DNA from: Streptomyces sp. CT34
Lineage (GTDB): Bacteria; Actinomycetota; Actinomycetes; Streptomycetales; Streptomycetaceae
Length of the DNA: 52,322 nucleotides
Assembly: GCF_000805335.1 (NCBI RefSeq)
Contig: NZ_KN708638.1
Location: forward strand, 643,591 to 695,912
Reading direction: 5' to 3'
A program made the translations under genes and the position numbers. The notes under the pieces were generated by a model. The model saw only the letters and a list, made by a program, of their open reading frames with translations. It searched no databases and was not told where the DNA came from. Shown here one piece after another: positions 16,255-24,536 of this stretch; positions within the stretch are counted from its first letter, which is position 1, and each line of letters starts with the position of its first letter.

Positions 16255-17709
16255 ATGAACGACCGGAACCACCACGGCCAGAACCACCATGACCACGACC
16301 ACCGCGCCCGCGCACACCACAGCGATCTGCGCGAACTCCTTCCACCGGCCGAACCGACCCTGACCACCGCCCCCGCCGAACTGACGCAGTGGGTCACCGC
16401 CCACTCCTCCCGACTGGCCGATCTCGGCCCCGGAGCGGACCTGGCAGCCCCGCTCGACGACCTGGAGCCGCTGCGCGACCTCGTCGGCGACGCCCGTGTG
16501 GTCGCCCTCGGCGAAAGCTCCCACCAGATCCGCGAGTTCGCCCTGCTGCGCCACCGCATGCTGCGGTTCCTCGTCGAGCAACTGGGCTTCACCGTCTACG
16601 CGATGGAGTACGGAGCAGCCGAGGGCCGCGCCGTGGACGCCTGGGTGCAGGGCGGGCCGGGCGACATCGACGACCTCCTGGCACCCTGGGGCGCCCAGCC
16701 CCAGGGCCACGGCACCGAAGGCGGGGGCACTCCCCTCAGGGGCCTGGGGCAGCCCGTCGAATGCCGGGACACCCTGCGGTGGCTGCGCCACCACAACGCC
16801 GGGGCCACGCACCCGGTGCGCTTCGTCGGCTGCGACGTCCCCATGGCGGGCGGCTCGCTCGCGCCCGTACTGGAGCCGGTCGCCGCCTACCTGGCCACCG
16901 TGGACCCCGGTGCGCTGCGCTTCCTGCACACCGCACTGGAGATCTCCGAGCCGATCGCGGGCGGGACGGTCGTGCTGCCCGCCTACGCCAGGCTCGACCT
17001 GGACCCGGTGGAGCAGGACCGCCTCACCACCGCGCTCGCCCGGCTGCTGGGCCGCCTCACCGACCTGCGTGAGATCTACACCGAGCGCAGTGGGCCCGCG
17101 GCCTACGCGACCGCGCTGTCGGACGTGCGCGCGGCGGTGACGACCGACCGGGCCCAGCGCGCCATGGCCGAAGCCCTCGCGGGCGCGCCGGACGGCATGG
17201 ACTTCGCCTCCCGGGAGCGCTATCTGGCCGACACGCTGCTGGAGTTCCTGGAGCGGTCCGCACCCGGCACCCGCGTCGTCCTGGTCGGGCACAACGCCCA
17301 CATCCAGCGCTCGGCCAACCAGGCCGACGGCTCCTTGGCGGTGACAAGCATGGGCAATCTGCTCTCCCGGGCGCTGGGTAGGGACTATGTGCCCGTCGCG
17401 CTGACCGGCAACGGCGGCCGGACGGTGGAGAACGTGCCCGACCGGGACCATCCGCTCGGGATGCGCTGGGGGCGGGCGGTCACCCCCGAAGCACTGCCGG
17501 ACAGTGTCGAGGCGCTGTTCGCGGGCGTGCCGGGGCAACCGGCCCTGGTGGACACGCGGGTGCTGCGCGCATACGCGCGACGTCACGGACTGCCGGAGCC
17601 CGTCCGCACCCGGCTGGACACCGCGTTCATCGAGATCCCCGCCCTGGAGGCGTTCGACGGGATCGTCTGTGTCCCGGACACCACCGTCAGCGCCGACACA
17701 CCGCGGTAG
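16255..17709 (+). CDS. erythromycin esterase family protein with histidine-rich N-terminus
   Basis: 484 residues. Family motifs: VVALGESSHQIREFALLRHR (Glu and His), YAMEYG, and VVLVGHNAHIQRSANQADGS with the paired histidines; it ends with the usual EIPALEAFDGIVCVPDTT. It is longer than the family member at 6703-7887 and only distantly similar to it. The first 30 residues hold ten or so His plus Asp and Asn (NHHGQNHHDHDH), which may bind metal or be a disordered tail. GGAG lies eight bases before the ATG. A 17-codon ORF and hairpins precede it, suggesting induced expression. Macrolide hydrolysis is inferred from the family only. Confidence 0.87.
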   Translation: MNDRNHHGQNHHDHDHRARAHHSDLRELLPPAEPTLTTAPAELTQWVTAHSSRLADLGPGADLAAPLDDLEPLRDLVGDARVVALGESSHQIREFALLRHRMLRFLVEQLGFTVYAMEYGAAEGRAVDAWVQGGPGDIDDLLAPWGAQPQGHGTEGGGTPLRGLGQPVECRDTLRWLRHHNAGATHPVRFVGCDVPMAGGSLAPVLEPVAAYLATVDPGALRFLHTALEISEPIAGGTVVLPAYARLDLDPVEQDRLTTALARLLGRLTDLREIYTERSGPAAYATALSDVRAAVTTDRAQRAMAEALAGAPDGMDFASRERYLADTLLEFLERSAPGTRVVLVGHNAHIQRSANQADGSLAVTSMGNLLSRALGRDYVPVALTGNGGRTVENVPDRDHPLGMRWGRAVTPEALPDSVEALFAGVPGQPALVDTRVLRAYARRHGLPEPVRTRLDTAFIEIPALEAFDGIVCVPDTTVSADTPR

Positions 17710-17933
17710 ACACACGGCAGCAGGCGCCTGACGCGCCAACAGCGGGGGCAGGGCGGGCCGTTCCGTACTTCAACTTCTCACGGGCGGCCCGCTCTTGTTG
17801 TCCTGCTGTGACGTCGACCGGGACCCGGCCGCTGGGGCGGTCTCCGCTGCCTGTGGGCCGGTCGGCATGCCGTGGCAGGCCGCGGAGCCCACCGCCCCAC
17901 CACCATGCCCCGCGCCACCGCACCCCTGCGGCG

Positions 17934-17939
17934 TAGCAT
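17934..17939 (+). promoter_or_regulatory. candidate -10 element for a leaderless AraC-family transcript
   Basis: TAGCAT is followed by seven bases and the GTG at 17947, and no ribosome binding site is present. This spacing supports GTG 17947 as the start. Confidence 0.45.
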
Positions 17940-17946
17940 CTGCGAC

Positions 17947-18651
17947 GTGTCGAGCGAGTACGCGGAGCGCGCGTCCAGGCTGCCGGATGCGGTCGTGTGG
18001 ACGCGACAGGCCGTCCGTCCCGGTGCTCGGAAGGCGGGGGCCGTGCTGCCTGACGGCTGCATGGATCTGGTGTGGACCGAGGGCAGGATCCTCGTTGCCG
18101 GGCCCGACACGCGGGCCTACCACTCTGGTCCGGGTGCCGGGGGCCCGTGGGCGGGCGTCCGCTTTTTCCCCGGCACCGCCCCCGCCGTGCTCGGCGTGCC
18201 TGCGCACACGTTGCGGGACCAGCGCGTGGACCTGACCGACCTGTGGCCCGGCGCCAGGACTCGCCGCGCGATCGAACGTGTCGACGCAGCACCCGACCCG
18301 GCTTCTGCCCTCGAAGACCTGGCACTGCGGCTCGCGGCCGACGCCGGCCCCGCCGACCCGCTGCTGCGGGCGGTCGTGACATCCCTGGCGGCCGGCCGCC
18401 CCGTCATCGCGACCGCCGATTCGGTGGGCCTTGGAGCACGGCAGCTCCACCGCCGTTCGCTGGCCGCTTTCGGCTACGGTCCGAAAACCCTGGGTCGCAT
18501 CCTGCGCCTGCAACGCGCCCTCGCCCTGGCCCGGGCCGGCGTCTCCCTCGCGGAGACGGCGGCCCGGGCGGGTTTCGCCGATCAGCCTCATCTGGCGCGT
18601 GATGTACGGGAGTTGACGGGAACGTCCCTGACCGACCTGGTGGGGCGGTGA
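17947..18651 (+). CDS. AraC family transcriptional regulator
   Basis: 234 residues from GTG 17947. The N-terminal half has the DUF6597-type sensor start ([51 protein letters not shown]), and the C-terminal half is the AraC DNA-binding domain with two helix-turn-helix units ([20 protein letters not shown] and [20 protein letters not shown]). An in-frame ATG at 17905 is possible, but the protein family starts close to SSxYxERPSR and a -10 element lies seven bases before the GTG. It converges with the VOC gene, one base apart. The target is unknown; the neighbouring VOC gene is a candidate. Confidence 0.88.
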   Translation: MSSEYAERASRLPDAVVWTRQAVRPGARKAGAVLPDGCMDLVWTEGRILVAGPDTRAYHSGPGAGGPWAGVRFFPGTAPAVLGVPAHTLRDQRVDLTDLWPGARTRRAIERVDAAPDPASALEDLALRLAADAGPADPLLRAVVTSLAAGRPVIATADSVGLGARQLHRRSLAAFGYGPKTLGRILRLQRALALARAGVSLAETAARAGFADQPHLARDVRELTGTSLTDLVGR

Positions 18652-18652
18652 C

Positions 18653-19069
18653 TCAGGCGGTGGCCTCGGCAAGTGGTGCGTACAAGTCGACGCCGTTGCC
18701 GTCCGGGTCGTGCATCACGGCGTAGCGCTGACCCCAGAAGGCGTCCCAGGGCTTCAACTCGCCGTGGTATCCCGCGCCGACCAGATCCTCGTACACCGCA
18801 TCGACATGCTCGGGGCCGGCACAACGGAACGCCAGTCCCACCCGGCCACCGCCCGTCGGTGGACGCCAAGTCGGGTGGAAGGAGCGGACGGTTGCCTCGG
18901 GGTCGAGGGTGAGGCGGAGCCCACCCGGCAGTGCGGCCTCGACGTGCGGCCGGTTCTCGGAGCCTTCGGGGAACTCGATCCCCAGACGCCGGTAGAAGGC
19001 GAGCGAAGCGGCCAGGTCGGAGACGACGAGGCCGATGACGTCGAATCGGGGTGTCGGCGCGGAATTCAT
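18653..19069 (-). CDS. VOC family protein (glyoxalase/bleomycin-resistance fold)
   Basis: 138 residues. Paired beta-alpha-beta-beta-beta units are visible: FDVIGLVVSDLAASLAFYRR at the start, LRLTLDP, VGLAFRCAGPEHVDAVYEDL and AVMHDPDGNGVDLYAPL at the end. This is the vicinal-oxygen-chelate fold of glyoxalase I, dioxygenases and drug-binding resistance proteins. The ligand and reaction are unknown. The ATG at 19069 is chosen because conserved sequence begins a few residues after it; an in-frame extension to 19351 has shadow-like composition. It converges on the AraC gene. Confidence 0.88.
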   Translation of the reverse strand: MNSAPTPRFDVIGLVVSDLAASLAFYRRLGIEFPEGSENRPHVEAALPGGLRLTLDPEATVRSFHPTWRPPTGGGRVGLAFRCAGPEHVDAVYEDLVGAGYHGELKPWDAFWGQRYAVMHDPDGNGVDLYAPLAEATA

Positions 19070-19181
19070 GGTCGGCAGCGTAGGCGGGCGCGGACGTCGG
19101 GTCTTGAAGGAAACGGACACCGAGCCGAACGGAGACGGCCACGGACACCACCAGGGGGATCCGGACCGACGGTCCTCCCGG

Positions 19182-20552
19182 TCAGGCCGCGCGGCGGGAG
19201 AGGAAGACGCCGAGCTCCTGCCATGCGGCGGCCTGGGGGTCGGGGAGTTCCGTGCGCAGGAGCTGCCACTGCTTCTCGACACCGAACGAGGGGGCTTCGG
19301 CGAGGAAGGTGACGGTCCGGCGGGCGCGCTCGAGGGCCCCGTCGGTGTCACCGGAGGCGAGGTGCGCCCGTGCGGCGTAGCCGTTCCACACGGCGGTGTT
19401 GCGGGCTTCGAGGCGGGTGGCCGTGGGGGCCGGGTCCAGCAGGGGCAGCAGATGGCCGAGGGCGTGGTCCATCTTCCCCAGGTAGAAGTGGGCGGCGCCG
19501 ACGAAGACTTGCATGACGTCGGAGGTGAGCCAGTTCATGAACGGGGGGTCGTTGTCGTGCGGGGAAGGAGAGTAGAGCGTACCGGCGAAGTGCAATTGGC
19601 CGACGGCGGCGGTCCGTTCTCCCTGCATCGCGTACGCGATGGCGCGGACGACGCCGAGCAGTGCGGTCAACCGGGGGCTGTGGCCGGAGCGTTCGCAGGC
19701 CCGGTGAGCGGCGTCGAGGAGGGGATGGGCGTTGGCCGGCTCCCCGCAGTACACGTGCTGCATGGCGAGCAGCGTCATCGCCCATCCGCCGAGCAGGCCG
19801 TCCTCGGCGACGGCGGCGGTGCGCATGGCGGCCATGTAGGCGGACTGAGCGCGTGCCTGGTCGCCGAGGTCGAAGGCGAGCCAGCCGCTGTAGCAGGCCG
19901 CGTTGGCCGTCAGGGCCATGAGGGCGGCTCCCGTCGGCCGGTCATATGAGGCGTTGCGAGCCAGGTCGCACAGCAGGAGAAGTTCGGCGTCGACGAGCGT
20001 CCGGGCGCCGAGGGGGCCCAGGTCGTGGTACAGCTTCCGCGTCTTGAGGTGGCGTCGCTCCAGGTCGGCGACGCAGTCCGCGCTGATGCGCAGGCCGCGG
20101 CCGGGCGGCTCGAACGGCGCGGCGGTGTCCAGCCAGGCGGTGGTGAGGCTGGCGATGCTCTGTTCGCAGGAGACGAGTCCCTGGCCACCGTGCCCGTCCG
20201 TGCGCGGCGCGGTACGGGCGATGGTTTCCAGGGCGTGCAGTGCCTCGTCGCAGCTCCACGGTGTCTGGAGCAGGGATGCCTGTCCGGTGGCCGTGTACAG
20301 CCACTCCGGCCAGCCGAGCCGCAGCACCTCGGAGCGGGGCACGTCGTGGAGGTGGGCGAGGGCGAACTGGGCGTTGAGTTCGGGAGTGACCTTGCCGGAC
20401 TCCCAGCGGGCGATCTTCTCGCGGCGGGCCGCCATGGTCCCGAAGCCGAGTTCGGCATGGGCGTCGGCGATGCGACTGGCGTAGGCGGCGTGTGAGAGGC
20501 CCTCCCGTTTGCGCAGCAGCGCGAGGGGATGGCGCACGGGGCGATGGGTCAT
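19182..20552 (-). CDS. XRE-type regulator with C-terminal TPR-like repeats
   Basis: 456 residues. The N-terminal helix-turn-helix region (about 8-75) reads HPLALLRKREGLSHAAYASR...GFGTMAARREKIARWESGKV and resembles XRE proteins. The rest is helical with TPR-like pairs, for example ALMALTANAACYSGWLAFDL and GLLGGWAMTLLAMQHVYCGE. Large actinobacterial regulators of this layout often control development or antibiotic production. It is the first gene on the left of the putative biosynthetic cluster and divergent from the winged-helix regulator, so it may control the cluster; that is inference. A 13-bp palindrome lies 36 bases before its start. Confidence 0.82.
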   Translation of the reverse strand: MTHRPVRHPLALLRKREGLSHAAYASRIADAHAELGFGTMAARREKIARWESGKVTPELNAQFALAHLHDVPRSEVLRLGWPEWLYTATGQASLLQTPWSCDEALHALETIARTAPRTDGHGGQGLVSCEQSIASLTTAWLDTAAPFEPPGRGLRISADCVADLERRHLKTRKLYHDLGPLGARTLVDAELLLLCDLARNASYDRPTGAALMALTANAACYSGWLAFDLGDQARAQSAYMAAMRTAAVAEDGLLGGWAMTLLAMQHVYCGEPANAHPLLDAAHRACERSGHSPRLTALLGVVRAIAYAMQGERTAAVGQLHFAGTLYSPSPHDNDPPFMNWLTSDVMQVFVGAAHFYLGKMDHALGHLLPLLDPAPTATRLEARNTAVWNGYAARAHLASGDTDGALERARRTVTFLAEAPSFGVEKQWQLLRTELPDPQAAAWQELGVFLSRRAA

Positions 20553-20953
20553 CTACGGAGAGTGTTTTCGGTGGGGGGACGGGTCGAGTGAGTTACTCAC
20601 CAGTAATCAGGATAGACATAAGTCTCGAATCGCATCAATAGCCCCAGCGTTGTTGAAAGTCGAACTTCTAGGTTGAATCGGCAATCAGTGCTTCCGTGGG
20701 GATGGCAGGCGGACGCCTGTCCGCGCGGCCGAGGGGCCCGAGGCACCGCCGGAGCACACCCGAGGCACGGCCGGGACTCAGCCGAACGCACGCCGAAGGC
20801 ACGCCCGAACCCCTTGGAATACGCCGTGCCCGGGGATTCCCTTTTCTTGCGCCGCACTTCTGGCCACCGCCGGTTTCTCCGCTTCCGGGCCCGGCACGAC
20901 ACCCGGCGCCCCTGCCCGTACGTACCGGCTGGTCCCCCCCCACGGAGATGCCT
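20553..20953. other. divergent regulatory region between the two cluster regulators
   Basis: About 400 bases with no gene. The first 140 bases are AT-rich and hold the 13-bp palindrome (20588-20600) and two GTTGAA boxes 20 bases apart (20652 and 20672), possible sites for an OmpR-type regulator that binds direct repeats. The remainder is GC-rich and featureless. Confidence 0.5.
20588..20600. promoter_or_regulatory. perfect 13-bp palindrome, candidate operator
   Basis: GTGAGT-T-ACTCAC, a fully symmetric site 36 bases upstream of the XRE-TPR regulator start. It could be its autoregulatory operator. Confidence 0.4.
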
Positions 20954-21619
20954 GTGTCCTCGTACCCCACGCTGTCACCGCAGTCCGCGCCCCGGCAGTC
21001 CGCGCCCCCGCCGTCCGCGGTGCCCGGCCGGCCCCCGATCCCCGCCACGGCGGTCCGGGGCCACCCGGCCGTCGCGGCGCAGCAGCCGCGCAGGTCCGGC
21101 GCCGAGCGTGCGGTGCCCGTACTGCGCTGGCCCGAGCAGACCGCGGAGGTCGAGCGGTGCCGTGCGCACGGGATTCCGCGGCTGCTGCTCGTGGAGCCCG
21201 CCGCCCCGCCGCCGGTCTGCGTCGACCCGCTGGAGGACTGGGTCCGCGCGCCGGCGGGCGAGCGGGACCTGCAAGCGCGCCGGGCCGCTCTGCGGGCCCG
21301 TGCGGAGCGCCGCAAACCGGTGATCGACGAGCACAACGTCCTGCAATACGCCGGGCGGGCCCTGCCGCTCGCGGCCGGCGAGGCGGAACTCGTACGCCTG
21401 CTGCTCGACGACTACCGGTCGGTGGTCGGCCGGGCCGAACTGGCCGCACGGATGTGGCCGGGGGGTGCCGAACGCCGCAACGCCCTGGACGTACGGGTGC
21501 TCCGGACCCGCCGCCGACTCGCCCCCCTGGGCCTGGTGATCAAGACCGTATGGCGCACCGGCTACATGCTCGACACCCGGAAGGACGGAGATCATCATGA
21601 CCTCAAGTCGAAGGCGTGA
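20954..21619 (+). CDS. OmpR-type winged-helix regulator lacking a complete receiver domain
   Basis: 221 residues from GTG 20954, which has GGAG at good spacing; ATG 20948 is in frame but has that GGAG touching it. The C-terminal 95 residues form a winged-helix DNA-binding domain: LQYAGRALPLAAGEAELVRL, VVGRAELAARMWPGG, RNALDVRVLRTRRRLAPLGL and KTVWRTGYMLD. Before it lies a short, degenerate segment (VLRWPEQTAEVERCRAHGIP...RLLLVEPAA) recalling half a receiver, with no phosphoacceptor aspartate context or conserved lysine. Such atypical regulators occur in antibiotic clusters and sense ligands or act constitutively. A proline-rich tail fills the N-terminus. Probable cluster regulator. Confidence 0.72.
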   Translation: MSSYPTLSPQSAPRQSAPPPSAVPGRPPIPATAVRGHPAVAAQQPRRSGAERAVPVLRWPEQTAEVERCRAHGIPRLLLVEPAAPPPVCVDPLEDWVRAPAGERDLQARRAALRARAERRKPVIDEHNVLQYAGRALPLAAGEAELVRLLLDDYRSVVGRAELAARMWPGGAERRNALDVRVLRTRRRLAPLGLVIKTVWRTGYMLDTRKDGDHHDLKSKA

Positions 21620-21948
21620 CGCCTCGTGACCGGGTCGTACCGCCGCGGAAGCGGCGACGGCCGCTGAGGTCCAGTGGTCGCGATGAGGACCCAGAGCACG
21701 GCCCGGAGCACGTCGCGGCGGCGGCCGGCGGATGGCCTGCTGCGGTGCCCGCGCCCGTTCCCACCCGCAGTCACGGCACGGGGACCTCTTGCGTCGTTCC
21801 ACGGTTCCGTTCCGGCGCCCCGGCAGACGCCCTCGCCGACGTGCCCAGGGAGCGATGCGGTTCCACGGAGCGATGCGGTCCGCGCATCCCCCCGGTGCCC
21901 CGACCTCGCACACGACCCGGATCACCCCGCGAAGAAAGGTATGGGCCG

Positions 21949-22422
21949 ATGACCACCGAGCATCACACGACCACCGCCGAGCAAGCAGAGGCCCGGTACC
22001 ACCGGCAGGCGATGACCGCCGAGCCGGAGGAAATCGGATGCGTACGTCGAAGCGTCACCGCCTTCATGCGGTACTGCGGTTGGGGAGCGCTGACCGGCCC
22101 GGCCGTCCTCTGTGTCACGGAGATGCTGACGAACGTGCGCAGACACGCGGACTCCGACGAGTGCGCACTCCTCGTCCACTGCTCGCCGTCCGGCGTGCGC
22201 ATCGTGGTCAGCGACGGCAGCCCGGATCTCCCCGTCCTGCGCGAACCCGACCCGCTCTCGGAGCGCGGGCGCGGCATGTTCCTGCTCGCCCACACCGCCG
22301 ACGCCTGGGGCGCCGCCCCCACCGCCACCGGCAAGGACGTCTGGGTCGAGTTCCGGGCGGCTTCCGTGGAAAGCGCCGCGCGTTCCGGCGCCGCGCCTCC
22401 GATACGTCGGTGCACTGCGTGA
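21949..22422 (+). CDS. ATP-binding protein, RsbW-like (HATPase_c)
   Basis: 157 residues. N box VTEMLTNVRRHA (about 59-70), the D-G-SPDLPV G1 region and the G2 box ERGRGMFLLAHTADAWG are visible. This is another small GHKL protein of the anti-sigma type; its partner is unknown. It starts at the ATG at 21949, with AAAGG upstream, about 330 bases after the winged-helix regulator, and lies directly upstream of the acyl-CoA ligase gene. It may belong to the regulatory end of the biosynthetic cluster, or be a neighbour. Confidence 0.88.
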   Translation: MTTEHHTTTAEQAEARYHRQAMTAEPEEIGCVRRSVTAFMRYCGWGALTGPAVLCVTEMLTNVRRHADSDECALLVHCSPSGVRIVVSDGSPDLPVLREPDPLSERGRGMFLLAHTADAWGAAPTATGKDVWVEFRAASVESAARSGAAPPIRRCTA

Positions 22423-22518
22423 CGTCGCCGCCGCGAGCACGGCCGCAGCCGGTACCCCCGGGGCTCCCCATCCCACGAACGACCCGGATGTACCTACGAA
22501 TTGAGGTGTGGGGACCGC

Positions 22519-24450
22519 ATGAACGAGAGGAAGGGAATGGACGGCATGGAGGGCATGAAGGGGATGCAGGGGATGCAGGGGGTGAAGGGTGAGCATGGTG
22601 CGACCGAGCGCGCGGCGGGTCCGGACACCCTCGCCCACCTGGCGCGACGGGGCGCCGAGCGGTGGCCGACGGCTCCGGCCCTGCGATGGCGGGGCGCCGA
22701 CGGCGACCGGTGCCACATCTCGTACGCCGAGGCCGGGGAGGCCGCCGAGGAGATCGCCCGCGGGCTGATGGGACTCGGTCTCCGGCCGGGCGACCGGGTG
22801 GCGATCCAGAGCACGCTGCGCCCGGAGTGGACGTTCGCCCTCCTCGGCGCGGCGGCCTCGGGGCTGGTGCTGGTCTCGTTGCTGCCGACGACGGTCCCGG
22901 AGGAGATCGCGCACGTCCTCAACGATTCCGGCGCGACGGCGGTCATCTGCGAGGATGCCGCTCAACTGGCCAAGATACGGGCCGCCGGGCCCCGGCTGCC
23001 GAGACTGCGGCACATCGTGCTGATCGACGAGCCGGGGCGGAGCGGGGCCGGCGGCGAACCGGCCGGGAGTGCCGGCGAGCCGCTCCGCGACGACGGAACG
23101 ATGACGCTGGATCAACTCCGCCGGCTCGGGCAGACGGCCGTTTCCGGTGAAGAGTTGCGGAGGCGCCAGGACGCGGTGCGCCCCGACGATGTGCTGGTCG
23201 TCCTCTACACCTCGGGAACGACCGGGCCGAAGAAGGGCTGCGCCCTGTCCCACGGCAACTACGTCAGCGTCCTGCGCGCGCATCCCGCACCGCCGCGCAG
23301 GCCCGACGGCGCGGCGACCACCGGCAACGGCACCGTCTTCGTGGTCACCGGCCCGCACACCATCGCCCTGCTGATGCAGCTGCTGACCTGGTGGTCGGGG
23401 TACACCCTGGCCTACTTCAGCGGCGGCTCCCCCGAGCGCATACCGTCCGAGGTACGGGAGATCCGTCCCACGATCCTCCCGCTGGTCCCGCTCGTACTGG
23501 AGAAGATCCACGGTGCGGTCCTGGCCGGCCGGACGGAGCGGGAGCGGCAGCGGATGGTGGCGGCGGCGCGCACCGGCCTGCGGGTGCGCGAGATGCGCGC
23601 CCGGGGAGCAGGCGTCCCGGACGGGCTCCGGCGCTGGTTCGAGGAGGCCGAGCAGGGGCTGTTCGCCGAGGTGCGCGACCACTTCGGTGGCGCGGTGCGG
23701 CGGGTGACGGTGTCCGGTGCTCCGGTGTCCCAGGACATCCTCGCGTTTTTCCTCGGCTGCGGCGTGCCGATCGTGGAGAGCTACGGGATGACCGAGACGG
23801 CCGCCGCGGTGACCTCCAACACCCCCGACGACTACCGGCTGGGCACGGTCGGCAGGCCGCTCCCGGGAATCGAGGTCGACATCGCGCCGGACGGCGAGGT
23901 GCTGGTGCGCGGCGGCAATGTCTTCCGCGGCTACTGGGGTTACGACGAGGGGGAGTTCGGCGCCGTACGGGACGGCTGGCTGCACACCGGAGACCTCGGT
24001 GCGATCGATGCGGACGGCTGTCTGCGTCTGACCGGACGCAAGAAGGAGCTGATCCAGCTCTCCAATGGCATGGCGGTCACCCCCCATCCGCTGGAGCGTG
24101 AGCTGCGCGCCAGCCCCCTGATCTCCCACGCGGTGCTCTACGGCGAGGGGAAGCCCCACCTCGTCGCGTTGCTCACCCTCGACGAGCGGCAGGCCCGGGC
24201 GTGGGCCGCGGAGCGCGGGCTGCCGGCCGCGCTGCCGGACCTGGTCCGCGAGCCGGAACTGCTGCGTGCGCTCGACGAGGTGGTCGGCCGCGCCAATGCC
24301 GAACTCCAGGAGTACTTCCGGGCCAAGGCGTTCACGGTCCTGGAGCGTGATCTGTCCGTGAGCGAGGGAGAGTTGACGATTTCCCTGAAAGTGGCCCGTC
24401 CGGTCGTGCACGAACACTTCCGTGAGCGGTACGAGGCGCTCTACGACTGA
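22519..24450 (+). CDS. AMP-forming long-chain acyl-CoA synthetase/ligase
   Basis: 643 residues. The adenylate-forming enzyme motifs are present: P-loop LYTSGTTGPKKG (about 229-240), ESYGMTETAAAVTSN, GWLHTGDLGAIDADGCLRLT, and GRKKELIQLSNGMAVTPHPLE near the hinge. The layout matches FadD15-type ligases that activate fatty or polyketide acids with ATP and CoA. It could reactivate the released chain for amide formation or load a starter. The N-terminus holds an unusual run of Met-Gly repeats (residues 7-21, GM alternating with D, E, K or Q). The ATG at 22519 with GGGGA is chosen over TTG 22501. A 20-bp hairpin follows the stop. Confidence 0.88.
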   Translation: MNERKGMDGMEGMKGMQGMQGVKGEHGATERAAGPDTLAHLARRGAERWPTAPALRWRGADGDRCHISYAEAGEAAEEIARGLMGLGLRPGDRVAIQSTLRPEWTFALLGAAASGLVLVSLLPTTVPEEIAHVLNDSGATAVICEDAAQLAKIRAAGPRLPRLRHIVLIDEPGRSGAGGEPAGSAGEPLRDDGTMTLDQLRRLGQTAVSGEELRRRQDAVRPDDVLVVLYTSGTTGPKKGCALSHGNYVSVLRAHPAPPRRPDGAATTGNGTVFVVTGPHTIALLMQLLTWWSGYTLAYFSGGSPERIPSEVREIRPTILPLVPLVLEKIHGAVLAGRTERERQRMVAAARTGLRVREMRARGAGVPDGLRRWFEEAEQGLFAEVRDHFGGAVRRVTVSGAPVSQDILAFFLGCGVPIVESYGMTETAAAVTSNTPDDYRLGTVGRPLPGIEVDIAPDGEVLVRGGNVFRGYWGYDEGEFGAVRDGWLHTGDLGAIDADGCLRLTGRKKELIQLSNGMAVTPHPLERELRASPLISHAVLYGEGKPHLVALLTLDERQARAWAAERGLPAALPDLVREPELLRALDEVVGRANAELQEYFRAKAFTVLERDLSVSEGELTISLKVARPVVHEHFRERYEALYD

Positions 24451-24482
24451 CCGTGCGGCCGGGCGGCGGACCGTACCCCGGC

Positions 24483-24527
24483 TACGGCGAAGTGCCCGGC
24501 AGGCTCCCTGCCGGGCACTTCGCCGTA
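24483..24527. terminator. bidirectional intrinsic terminator, perfect 20-bp stem
   Basis: The arms 24483-24502 and 24508-24527 are perfect complements with a GCTCC loop. The hairpin lies between the convergent acyl-CoA ligase and asparagine-synthase-like genes and can end transcription from both sides. Confidence 0.9.
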
Positions 24528-24536
24528 CCGGCCGGC

